Below, piece after piece: positions 1 through 7,022 of a stretch of 64,000 bases of DNA. Made by a program: the position numbers and the translations under genes. The DNA is from a virus. The notes beneath the pieces are model-generated. The model ran no database searches and was not told the DNA's origin. It saw only the letters and a list, made by a program, of their open reading frames with translations. The stretch lies in IMG/VR virus record IMGVR_UViG_3300031951_000001, positions 124,001-188,000 of that record; one strand, 5' to 3'. Position 1 is the stretch's first letter; every line of letters starts with the position of its first letter.

Positions 1-2
1 TA

Positions 3-215
3 CTAGAATCTCGTGAGAGAGAACTCTCAAAACAATATAAGGTATCTGTTGAAATAAGAATTAATTACAGTAAAAATTCAAAAGTCCTGTCAACAGGGGC
101 CACAGTTCCCGATTCTTTTACTAAGACAATTATGTATAATAATAAAAAAGAAAAATATTTCTTCAAAAATGAAGAACCGAAATCATCTGACCCTAATTTA
201 TATAGGGTTAATTGA
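3..215 (+). CDS. 3' end of a gene of unknown function (5' end outside window)
   Basis: An open frame enters the window from the left and stops at TGA 213-215, giving the last 70 residues of a protein. The fragment is charged, rich in Lys, Glu, Asn and Ser, and ends in Leu-Tyr-Arg-Val-Asn. The other two forward frames hit stops within the first 20 bases, so this is the only forward frame able to reach upstream. I recognise no domain. It lies 33 nt before the secreted protease gene on the same strand and could be co-transcribed with it. Confidence 0.5.
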   Translation, partial: LESRERELSKQYKVSVEIRINYSKNSKVLSTGATVPDSFTKTIMYNNKKEKYFFKNEEPKSSDPNLYRVN

Positions 216-248
216 TGTTTAATAAACAAATAAAATAAAATTAAAAAA

Positions 249-2558
249 ATGAAAAAAGTAATCTTATCATTACTGTTTGTTTTCTCATTTATTTTCGGGT
301 ATAGTCAATACGACTTATCTAAAAATATTGACAGACAAATTATTGTGGTTCCGAAAAAAGGAATGGAACCACAAGCAAAGAATCACTTTAATCAAGGTGA
401 TACAAAAGTTGTAGTCGAATTTGACCAACTTGGATGGTATGTTGTCCTGATTCCGAATGGTGTAAACCAAGATGAATTTATTAATCAAAACAAAAGTTTA
501 AGTTTCGTTCAAAATCTTTACAAAGACGAGGCAAGACAGATGCAATTGGATTATATTCCAAACGACGCCGAGTTCACATCTTGTTGGCATCTTAAACAAT
601 CTACCGATAAGGATATTGATGCGGACGAAGCTTGGGATTTAGTTCCGACCGACAATCCATTTGTTAGTGTTGCAATGTTTGACGGGGGATTGGATTTAAC
701 TATTCCTGACCTAGTTGGTAATACTAACAGCCCATTTAACGCAGTTAATAGTACAACGTCAATCCCCTATGTGAATTCTTTTGATAAACACGGAACAGCT
801 TGTTCAGGAACAATTGCCGCAGTAACAAATAATAGTATTGGTGTTAGTAGTGTTGGTAACAACAAAGTAAAAGTAATGCCAGTTAATATTATGTCACAAG
901 TTTATGATGGAGGTAGTTTTGCTACTTCAGACGTTATTCAAATTAATGGAGTAAATGCTGCAATGGCAAACCCAACTTGTGTTGCAATTGCGATGTCCTA
1001 TGGTGGTTCATCATACTCGGCGTCTCTTGAAGCGGCTTTTAACGCTGCAAGAACAACTGCAAGAGGTGGTAAAGGTATGGTGGTTATGGCATCATCAGGT
1101 AATCAATACTCAGGAACCGCGGCTCAGTATCCCGCAAATTACAATAATGTTTGGGGAATTGGAGCAACTTCTTCAACAGATGTAAGAGCTTCTTTCTCAA
1201 ACTACGGACAAATTTGTGACATTTCAGCACCTGGTGTAAGTATTAGAACTACAGATAGATTGGGAGCTGCAGGTTACGACCCTGGTGATTATCGTAGTAT
1301 TAGTGGAACATCATTTTCGTGCCCGATAACAGCCGCCGCAGCGGCATTTATATTCTATAAAAATTGGGAACTTACTGACGACCAAGTATTACAGATACTT
1401 GCTCAAACATGCGAGAAAGTAGGAGGATATACTTACTCCAACAATCCTACGTGGCCACTCTCAACAAGAAGTAACGAACTTGGATATGGTAGAATTAACT
1501 TGAAGGACGCTATTAATGCCACACCAAACCCTGGTGGAGTAATTCCACCTCCTCCACCACCTCCTACACAAATTCATAATTTTGTTATTAACACTTTAAC
1601 TGTTAATCCAACATCAGTTATCGCTGGTAACAATATTACTATAACGGCGACGATTGCAACTCAAAACCCTACATATCCATCGGTTAATGTAATGACCCAA
1701 CATAGACTATCAACCAATACAACTTGGGGTGATGCTGATGACATTGTAATCGGAACAACTAGTGGTAATCTTGGTGGTGGAGTTGCAACTGATGTTGAAA
1801 CAATTATTTATACTGTTGGAAATATAACAGGGACAAGATATATTATTAGTAGAGTTAATTATATGGGGTCTATTTCAGAAACCGTATCTACAGATAATAC
1901 AAGACAGGCTAGTTTTATATCAAGTCAACCAGCAATTTCAGGAGCCGACTTATCTGCAACCCTTACTTCACCATCAACATCTAGTGTTACAATTTCACCA
2001 ACACAGGTTGCGGTGTCATTCCAATGGAAAATTACAAACACAGGTTCAGTTCCTATTACTTCCTTTACTTGGGACAGAAATTGGATTACACAAACCGCAC
2101 CTGTTTTAACTTGGCCTACATCAACATCTTGGCAAGGACCACTATTACCGGGTCAATATATTTTATTACCCCAAGGTGGAACTATAACAAATCAATTTTC
2201 AGCATCTTGGATGTCATCAAATGTTTGTTTTAGTGCAACAAGTTGTGCTCTACCACTAGGTTCAACTAATACAATGAGAATGAGAATTCTCACAGTAAAT
2301 GGTGGGACTGGCGATGGTAATTTAAATAACAATCAGGTTGATTGTATTGTAACAAGACTTGCGACGGCTGTTAACAATGATGGAGTTCTTGGTGGTGGTG
2401 AGGTTGATTATGTTGAAGTTAGACAATTTAGTCAACTATATGAAAAACCTTTAAGATATAATTCTTTGGATGAGGCAATACTCGAAAAAGGATTGAATGT
2501 TATTCACATTCATTACTCTGATGGAACAGTTGAAATTAGGAAGATTTCTGTTAATTAA
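249..2558 (+). CDS. Secreted subtilisin-like serine protease (S8 family), possible T9SS-type tail
   Basis: 769 residues. A signal peptide (about 1-19: two Lys, a hydrophobic run, then Gly-Tyr-Ser-Gln) precedes a propeptide-like region. The S8 catalytic domain spans about 115-420, with Asp145 (FDGG), His181 (KHGT), oxyanion Asn285 (SSGN) and Ser355 (GTSFSCP) all present, so it should be active. A seven-proline linker near residue 430 leads to beta-rich CARDB-like repeats. The last ~35 residues (LEKGLNVI...SDGTVEIRKISVN) look like the beta-strand tail of Bacteroidota type IX secretion domains; that part is inference. The start is ATG after an A-rich leader without a Shine-Dalgarno sequence. A secreted protease with a host-style tail is unusual for a phage and may be host-derived. 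Confidence 0.85.
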   Translation: MKKVILSLLFVFSFIFGYSQYDLSKNIDRQIIVVPKKGMEPQAKNHFNQGDTKVVVEFDQLGWYVVLIPNGVNQDEFINQNKSLSFVQNLYKDEARQMQLDYIPNDAEFTSCWHLKQSTDKDIDADEAWDLVPTDNPFVSVAMFDGGLDLTIPDLVGNTNSPFNAVNSTTSIPYVNSFDKHGTACSGTIAAVTNNSIGVSSVGNNKVKVMPVNIMSQVYDGGSFATSDVIQINGVNAAMANPTCVAIAMSYGGSSYSASLEAAFNAARTTARGGKGMVVMASSGNQYSGTAAQYPANYNNVWGIGATSSTDVRASFSNYGQICDISAPGVSIRTTDRLGAAGYDPGDYRSISGTSFSCPITAAAAAFIFYKNWELTDDQVLQILAQTCEKVGGYTYSNNPTWPLSTRSNELGYGRINLKDAINATPNPGGVIPPPPPPPTQIHNFVINTLTVNPTSVIAGNNITITATIATQNPTYPSVNVMTQHRLSTNTTWGDADDIVIGTTSGNLGGGVATDVETIIYTVGNITGTRYIISRVNYMGSISETVSTDNTRQASFISSQPAISGADLSATLTSPSTSSVTISPTQVAVSFQWKITNTGSVPITSFTWDRNWITQTAPVLTWPTSTSWQGPLLPGQYILLPQGGTITNQFSASWMSSNVCFSATSCALPLGSTNTMRMRILTVNGGTGDGNLNNNQVDCIVTRLATAVNNDGVLGGGEVDYVEVRQFSQLYEKPLRYNSLDEAILEKGLNVIHIHYSDGTVEIRKISVN

Positions 2559-2578
2559 AAAATAAAATGACTAATATT

Positions 2579-2606
2579 AAAAGGAGACTTAGGTCTCCTT
2601 TTTTTG
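2579..2606 (+). terminator. Rho-independent terminator after the S8 protease
   Basis: Perfect 10-bp stem (AAAAGGAGAC / GTCTCCTTTT) with TTAG loop, followed by a T-run. It begins 20 nt after the protease stop codon and separates that gene from the small genes downstream. Confidence 0.9.
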
Positions 2607-2615
2607 TTTAACGGA

Positions 2616-2622
2616 TATTTAT
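2616..2622 (+). promoter_or_regulatory. TATTTAT motif, candidate late-expression signal
   Basis: TATTTAT in sense orientation, 15 nt before the ATG at 2638 and just after the terminator, so a new transcript must begin about here. It is one of twelve such sites before mostly structural genes. Confidence 0.4.
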
Positions 2623-2637
2623 TATAAAAAGTTTTAT

Positions 2638-3321
2638 ATGAAAAATCTAAATTTATTATCCGAATCAGATAAAAACAATATTTTAAATTTGTATAGAGAA
2701 AAAAAAATAATTATTGAACAAGAAGCACCAGTACAACAAAATTACACAGTACAAGATTTACAAACTATATTAAATAGGGCACCATATAATGCTAAATTAA
2801 CCGCCGATAATAAATTTGGTCCTTTAACCGCTGGGGCTATAGGCAGTGCTTTAGATATGGTAAAAAGTGGACAAGCGTCTGATTATTTTAAACCGATGCA
2901 AAGTAAACAAGTAACATCGATACCCACATCAACCGCAACTCAGACCACTACTGGCACAACAACTGGCACAACAACTGGTACAACCACCGCACCATTAGCA
3001 CCAATTTCAACGGCTTCTCCAATATCCCAAACGAACAAAGATATTAAAACACCTGCAGACGCGGACCAGGCAATACAAGCGGCTAAGTTGGAGGCTGAAA
3101 AAATTAAACAACAAGGGAAAATAACACAGGAGATGTGTAGAAAAGTTGGTAGAGCCATAAACCCTGTCAACCCATTCAAAAAAGAAGTTGCAAGTCAATC
3201 TTTGTGTGACGCATTAAGAAGTTGTATATCGAATAATATGTTAGTAAGAGATGAATCAGTATTTAGCGCCTGTAATGCATTTCCGGCAACAAAAGGGACA
3301 GAAACAAAAACAACCGTTTAA
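2638..3321 (+). CDS. Unknown protein with candidate capsid-targeting N-terminus and PG-binding-like segment
   Basis: 227 residues. Residues 1-27 form a charged amphipathic helix ending Ile25-Ile26-Glu27/Gln28, matching the (L/I)-x-E cleavage rule of T4-type prohead proteases. Residues about 38-75 (QDLQTILNR ... KFGPLTAGAIG) resemble half of a peptidoglycan-binding type 1 repeat. A low-complexity Thr/Gly/Pro linker follows at about 100-125, then a Lys-rich helix and a tail with three Cys. Its stop overlaps the end of the convergent gene by 4 nt. I infer a head-packaged or virion protein; the function is unknown. Confidence 0.6.
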   Translation: MKNLNLLSESDKNNILNLYREKKIIIEQEAPVQQNYTVQDLQTILNRAPYNAKLTADNKFGPLTAGAIGSALDMVKSGQASDYFKPMQSKQVTSIPTSTATQTTTGTTTGTTTGTTTAPLAPISTASPISQTNKDIKTPADADQAIQAAKLEAEKIKQQGKITQEMCRKVGRAINPVNPFKKEVASQSLCDALRSCISNNMLVRDESVFSACNAFPATKGTETKTTV

Positions 3322-3566
3322 TTCACTTCTGATTCATTGGTATTTTTAGTTTCTTTATTAGAAATAACTCTAATTGCTTTAGATATTATTTCACTTTCCC
3401 CAAGAGAAAACGCACCTCTATGAAAGGCTGATTTACAGGCCATTGTTAAAAAATAAATGGCTTCTTGATTTGACATCGACTCAATGATTATCTCTAAATG
3501 TTCTTCGCTTAGAAGAGGTACTTCGTCAAAAATTTTACCGTATAATTCGTCTGTTTGATTTTCCAT
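3318..3566 (-). CDS. Small acidic protein of unknown function
   Basis: 82 residues, mostly helical and acidic at the N-terminus (MENQTDELYGKIFDE), with no signal peptide or membrane segment. It converges with the gene at 2638-3321 (4-nt overlap) and diverges from the gene at 3606. Two forward genes flank it, so it is a single reversed gene. The ATG at 3566 is preceded by an AT-rich leader. I recognise no family. Confidence 0.5.
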   Translation of the reverse strand: MENQTDELYGKIFDEVPLLSEEHLEIIIESMSNQEAIYFLTMACKSAFHRGAFSLGESEIISKAIRVISNKETKNTNESEVN

Positions 3567-3575
3567 AATATTTGA

Positions 3576-3582
3576 TATTTAT
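3576..3582 (+). promoter_or_regulatory. TATTTAT motif, candidate late-expression signal
   Basis: TATTTAT in the divergent 39-nt gap, 23 nt before the ATG at 3606 and in the sense of that gene. Confidence 0.35.
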
Positions 3583-3605
3583 AATTATAGACAATAAATT
3601 TCATA

Positions 3606-4337
3606 ATGTTAAGTGAGATAATAAAAAAAGTTTTAAGGGAAGCGTCTGGTGATTCTGGAGGTGCCGGTGCGTACATTACGGCTCTACAACCCGGATTAAG
3701 AAATTTTGATAAAACTCAATTACAACCATTCATCCAAGCCGTATCTGATTATGATAGTCCTTTGTTACAATATGATAGTTATGATGGTGAAATGAGTATG
3801 AGATTGGACCAAATAAAAAAAATAGAAAAACAGGCTGAAAAAATCACAGATAAGATGAAAAAAAAACCTTATTTAACCTTTAGTGATGAGGACGGTAACA
3901 ATATAAATCAAACACCAGGTAAAGGATTAAATGTTGTACCTATTAAAGAATGGGTGGAAATAAATGAGGAAACAGTATCTGAAGATTTGGCGGTTTGGTT
4001 TGGTACAAAGAAAAAACCAAAGGGTAGTAAACAACCAAAAGGTCCTTGGGTTAATATATGTAGAAAAAAAGAAGGAGGTGGACATCCCCCATGTGGAAGA
4101 CCTGAAGCCGATTCAAAAGGATACCCAAAATGTAGAGCAGCGGGTGTCGCTTCTAAAATGACTGATTCACAAAAAAGAGCGGCTTGTGCTCAAAAAAGAA
4201 GAGCCGAAAAAAGTGACCCAAAAGTAGGAACAGGTAATTCACCAACTATGACTTCGTACAAACCAAAAAAAAAGACCCAAAATGAGTCTTTAGAAAAATT
4301 GGTTAAGAAAATAATTAGAGAGATTGTTCAGGACTAA
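3606..4337 (+). CDS. Basic Cys-containing phage protein with candidate capsid-targeting N-terminus
   Basis: 243 residues. The N-terminus MLSEIIKKVLREASG carries Leu10-Arg11-Glu12/Ala13, a T4-type prohead protease site, and the C-terminus ends in a similar helix (LVKKIIREIVQD). Between about 135 and 215 is a Lys/Arg/Gly-rich module with four Cys (WVNICRKKEGGGHPPCGR ... YPKCRAAG ... RAACAQKRR). I recall this as a recurrent module of unknown function in uncultured phages, possibly DUF5872, but am not certain of the name. Its basic charge and Cys pairs suggest nucleic-acid or metal binding, which is inference. It converges with the gene at 4315, overlapping by 23 nt. Confidence 0.6.
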   Translation: MLSEIIKKVLREASGDSGGAGAYITALQPGLRNFDKTQLQPFIQAVSDYDSPLLQYDSYDGEMSMRLDQIKKIEKQAEKITDKMKKKPYLTFSDEDGNNINQTPGKGLNVVPIKEWVEINEETVSEDLAVWFGTKKKPKGSKQPKGPWVNICRKKEGGGHPPCGRPEADSKGYPKCRAAGVASKMTDSQKRAACAQKRRAEKSDPKVGTGNSPTMTSYKPKKKTQNESLEKLVKKIIREIVQD

Positions 4338-4758
4338 TTCTTTCATTATTATCAATTTTTTTGAGAATAGATGACAATGAATACTCAATTTGTGATGTAA
4401 TTTCAGTCTCATAGGTCTGTCTTTCACGTTCTGTTCTATTATCATACATACGTGATAATCTTTCCCACGATTTAAAACTGAGTACCACATCATAGTGATA
4501 TACGTGATTTGTTACACTAATCTTTCCACCATCCAAGATAACAAACAATCCAAGTTCGGAATTCTTAATATACCTTTTACCTGAAATGGGGGCTATAAGG
4601 AATTTAGAACTAGGGTGATTAATCAACTTTCTACAGATTGTACTACAAATCCGTACATTATCATCCGCAGGTGCAGAATTATAATTAGATTTTTTTGCCA
4701 GCCAAATTGCTGATTTTACATAGAGTTTTTTAAGCCAACGATTAAGAATTTTTTTCAT
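4315..4758 (-). CDS. Unknown protein, possibly expressed from a host-type promoter
   Basis: 147 residues. It starts with a basic helix (MKKILNRWLKKLY), then has a mixed alpha/beta middle (about 50-110) and an acidic helical end. There are two Cys at about 38 and 42. No family is recognised. Unlike its neighbours it lies behind an exact Bacteroidota vegetative promoter (4779-4809), so it may be read early by unmodified host RNA polymerase. It converges with the gene at 3606. Confidence 0.55.
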   Translation of the reverse strand: MKKILNRWLKKLYVKSAIWLAKKSNYNSAPADDNVRICSTICRKLINHPSSKFLIAPISGKRYIKNSELGLFVILDGGKISVTNHVYHYDVVLSFKSWERLSRMYDNRTERERQTYETEITSQIEYSLSSILKKIDNNERISPEQSL

Positions 4759-4778
4759 GAGTGTTTGATTTATTACTA

Positions 4779-4809
4779 CAAAAGTACAAATAAAACCTAT
4801 ATCTACAAA
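4779..4809 (-). promoter_or_regulatory. Bacteroidota-type promoter TTTG-N19-TANNTTTG
   Basis: On the minus strand, -33 box TTTG (4809-4806), spacer of exactly 19 nt, and -7 box TACTTTTG (4786-4779). This is the known Bacteroides/Flavobacterium primary-sigma consensus. The ATG of the gene it faces (4758) is 20 nt downstream of the -7 box. Confidence 0.75.
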
Positions 4810-4813
4810 AAAA

Positions 4814-5302
4814 TTATTTCTTTTTTTTCGTGAATATGATGGCAGATTCGGTAACCGCTAAAACCGCAATTGCGGGTAACCAAGCACCAGTTACACCTCC
4901 TAATAATATACCAACCGCGGCAACACTAACACATAATGTGTTTTTTTTCCATTTCCTTATTGATTCTGTTTGAGTTATAGAAGTAACTTCATTTCTTAAT
5001 TGTGATACTTGTAATGTGTCTACAAGCTGGAAATAACGTTGAGACAATAAATTATAATCGTAATCGGCTTGTGATAATTGGTCAGTAAGTTTATCGTTAG
5101 ACTTGATTAAAGAATCATTCTCTGCAGAACATTTTTCTAATCTTGATAACTTTTCTAATAATTTGATTTCTTGCTTTTTTGTGAAGAAGATACCTGAATC
5201 ACCCTTAAGGATTATCCTTTTTGGTAATTCTTTTTGACCATAGACTATCACGTTTAGGGTCATTATAATACTCAGTACAATCAATTTCTTTAATAACTTC
5301 AT
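4814..5302 (-). CDS. Secreted/membrane protein with coiled coil and C-terminal hydrophobic anchor
   Basis: 162 residues from the ATG at 5302, which is preceded by GAGAGAG, a rare Shine-Dalgarno-like run here; an in-frame TTG lies three codons further up. Residues 1-22 form a signal peptide (Lys-Leu-rich, then VIVYGQ). Residues about 35-110 are predicted coiled coil, and about 125-157 are hydrophobic, ending Lys-Lys-Lys-Lys. It overlaps the upstream membrane-protein gene by 98 nt in another frame, an arrangement seen in Rz/Rz1 spanin genes. No lipobox Cys is visible, so it is not a standard outer spanin. A lysis role is speculative. Confidence 0.55.
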   Translation of the reverse strand: MKLLKKLIVLSIIMTLNVIVYGQKELPKRIILKGDSGIFFTKKQEIKLLEKLSRLEKCSAENDSLIKSNDKLTDQLSQADYDYNLLSQRYFQLVDTLQVSQLRNEVTSITQTESIRKWKKNTLCVSVAAVGILLGGVTGAWLPAIAVLAVTESAIIFTKKKK

Positions 5303-5567
5303 CTCTCTCAATTACTATTGTTTCTTTTGGTTTTGAGGGTGTGGTGATGAAAACCGTATCAACCTCAATCGTTTTCGTGTCTTCTAATAATAGTAATTTT
5401 TTTTCATAATTCAATAGCTCGATACTATCGGATAGGCTCACGATAGTTTTCTTAAACTTTTCAGTTTCTTTTGGATAGACATTATACACTTTTTTAGGTA
5501 CGGTTATTACATATAATAACAGACCTAGTATAACGGAATAATACCAGTATTTTTTTAAAAATAACAT
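5205..5567 (-). CDS. Small membrane-anchored protein, inner-spanin-like architecture
   Basis: 120 residues. One N-terminal transmembrane segment (about 7-23: YWYYSVILGLLLYVITV) follows a short basic cytoplasmic tip. A Lys/Glu-rich helical stretch (about 33-65) and a hydrophilic end with one Cys come next. The downstream gene starts inside its last 98 nt in another frame. The architecture resembles an inner-membrane spanin (Rz), but no family-level resemblance is visible, so this is only a hypothesis. Confidence 0.5.
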   Translation of the reverse strand: MLFLKKYWYYSVILGLLLYVITVPKKVYNVYPKETEKFKKTIVSLSDSIELLNYEKKLLLLEDTKTIEVDTVFITTPSKPKETIVIERDEVIKEIDCTEYYNDPKRDSLWSKRITKKDNP

Positions 5568-5568
5568 A

Positions 5569-6063
5569 TTAATAAATATCTGGTTTCAGTAGTTTCAAAA
5601 ACTCAACCCAAGTTTCTAAATCATTTTCATTTCTACCTATGTTAGCCGAATAACAACACAGGACAACATTATCTTTAGTGTACCCCTTATTTTTATCTAA
5701 TCTATCTAAAGAAGGTTGTTGGGGATGTTTTGGCTTATTTGACGGTATTAACGGTATTTTGAACCAATAACATAGACCTTTTTGGTTTTCAAAAAGTTCG
5801 TTAACTTCATCGACAGTCAAAGTATTTTCAATACCTCTGTGTTTGGAGTCATGAATCAAGGTATTTTTCCAAAGTCTTACTCTTCTTTCCTTTTGTTTTT
5901 GTCCTTCTATTTTTCTAAACTCCGCATCTTTTCTTCGATTTTTTTTATATTCTCTTGTTGATTCTAATACGCATATCTTACATCTTAAACCTCTTTGTGA
6001 TTTATAAAATTCGTCCGAGGATTTTACTTCATTACAAATTTTACATTTTTTTTGTGTATCCAT
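5569..6063 (-). CDS. HNH-type endonuclease, probably free-standing homing nuclease
   Basis: 164 residues from the ATG at 6063; in-frame upstream codons are possible but this ATG directly precedes the conserved part. N-terminal CxxC pairs (CKICNE ... CKICVLE, about 7-34) look like a zinc ribbon. A basic linker follows, then an HNH-like core (about 95-145) with KGLCYW, PSLDRLD, KGYTKDNVVLCC and NIGRN. That combination is typical of phage HNH endonucleases, many of which are mobile homing enzymes. It is inserted between structural-type genes and ends in Asp-Ile-Tyr-stop, with the next ATG two bases after the stop codon. Confidence 0.7.
   Translation of the reverse strand: MDTQKKCKICNEVKSSDEFYKSQRGLRCKICVLESTREYKKNRRKDAEFRKIEGQKQKERRVRLWKNTLIHDSKHRGIENTLTVDEVNELFENQKGLCYWFKIPLIPSNKPKHPQQPSLDRLDKNKGYTKDNVVLCCYSANIGRNENDLETWVEFLKLLKPDIY
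5572..5578 (-). promoter_or_regulatory. TATTTAT motif overlapping a stop codon
   Basis: Sense TATTTAT, 4 nt before the ATG at 5567. It forms the codons for the last residues of the HNH gene (GAT ATT TAT TAA). The same 16-nt string GATATTTATTAATATG recurs at 45582-45597. Confidence 0.35.
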
Positions 6064-6067
6064 ATTT

Positions 6068-6074
6068 ATAAATA
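6068..6074 (-). promoter_or_regulatory. TATTTAT motif, candidate late-expression signal
   Basis: Sense TATTTAT exactly 4 nt before the HNH gene ATG at 6063. Confidence 0.35.
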
Positions 6075-6109
6075 TATGGGTAAACAAAAAAAATTAAAAA
6101 AAATAAGAA

Positions 6110-6604
6110 TTACTTCTTATTTTTTGAACCACAATAAGGTGGTGAACATCTTTTTTTACCATCTAATCCAGGCATTCTCCCTTTACATACTTGTACTCCA
6201 TAACCACTCGAATAAGCAGAGGGAAAGACTTTAAACTTGGATTTGGCGGCGGCATATCCTCTAGCACAAAGCTTTGTACCTGTTTTTTTACGACCTTCCA
6301 TCATTACCATTTCCTCATCATCTGTTTGGTCATCTAAACTTTCTTCATTTTCAAATTCATTCATCAAGAAATCAAACACTTGGTCCATATTATTTTTTGC
6401 TTCGGCAATATGGTCTTGAGCCCAATCGTGACCGTTATCTAAAATAGTATCAATTTCATCACGATTTTTACTTAACAATATATCACACTGTCTTCTCATC
6501 TGTTCTAAATTTGAGAAAAACATATACCTATCGGACCCCTGCTCCTCTAAAACTCTTTTAACAATATTTGTCAATTCAGATTCGGTCAATTTAATTTTTT
6601 TCAT
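6110..6604 (-). CDS. Small protein with candidate capsid-targeting N-terminus and basic Cys C-module
   Basis: 164 residues. The N-terminus MKKIKLTESELTNIVKRVLEEQ is an amphipathic helix with Leu19-Glu20-Glu21/Gln22, a T4-type prohead protease site. I know this N-terminal pattern as widespread in uncultured marine and freshwater phage proteins. The middle (about 50-100) is very acidic. The C-terminus (about 105-164) is basic with Cys at CARGYAAAKSKFKV, QVCKGR, RCSPPYCG, a module also common in phage genomes. Function is unknown; the N-terminus suggests head packaging. Confidence 0.6.
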   Translation of the reverse strand: MKKIKLTESELTNIVKRVLEEQGSDRYMFFSNLEQMRRQCDILLSKNRDEIDTILDNGHDWAQDHIAEAKNNMDQVFDFLMNEFENEESLDDQTDDEEMVMMEGRKKTGTKLCARGYAAAKSKFKVFPSAYSSGYGVQVCKGRMPGLDGKKRCSPPYCGSKNKK

Positions 6605-6608
6605 AGTA

Positions 6609-6992
6609 TTAAGAATTTAATCCATTACCTCCTATAGTAACCGCATTTAATTGAACTACTGCGTGGTGTTGGTTATCTAACCACACTGGATTTGGTGGGT
6701 TATATGTGGATGCGGTAGCAGTACCTTGACTTAAACTACTATTCAAATAAATAGGTATTGATTGAGCTGTATTTGCACTATATGGGGCTAAACAAGCTGC
6801 ACAACTAGCAAATTCTATTGCCAAATTTACGGTAACCGCTCCTTCAGTTGTTGCACCAGTTGATGTTATTTGAATACATCTGCCATCTCCGAGTTGGAAA
6901 AAGTCATTTACCGATACTCCATTGTCACTAGCAACGAACGTCAAAACTTGTCCACCTGAACAGGTTGTACCTGTCATAAATCTATTTGCCAT
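6609..6992 (-). CDS. Probable small virion protein
   Basis: 127 residues, beta-rich and Gly/Thr/Ser/Ala-rich, with four Cys (CSGG, RCIQ, SCAACL) and no signal peptide. Composition and position between a long structural gene and a head-type gene suggest a small tail or fibre protein. I recognise no family. Its ATG at 6992 is preceded by a TATTTAT motif with the same spacing (14 nt) and nearly the same leader as the next structural gene at 8489. Confidence 0.5.
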   Translation of the reverse strand: MANRFMTGTTCSGGQVLTFVASDNGVSVNDFFQLGDGRCIQITSTGATTEGAVTVNLAIEFASCAACLAPYSANTAQSIPIYLNSSLSQGTATASTYNPPNPVWLDNQHHAVVQLNAVTIGGNGLNS

Positions 6993-7006
6993 TTCAGTTT
7001 TTCTTT

Positions 7007-7013
7007 ATAAATA
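7007..7013 (-). promoter_or_regulatory. TATTTAT motif, candidate late-expression signal
   Basis: Sense GATATTTATAAA, 14 nt before the ATG at 6992. Leader and spacing nearly match the site before 8489. Confidence 0.45.
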
Positions 7014-7022
7014 TCTTTTATT

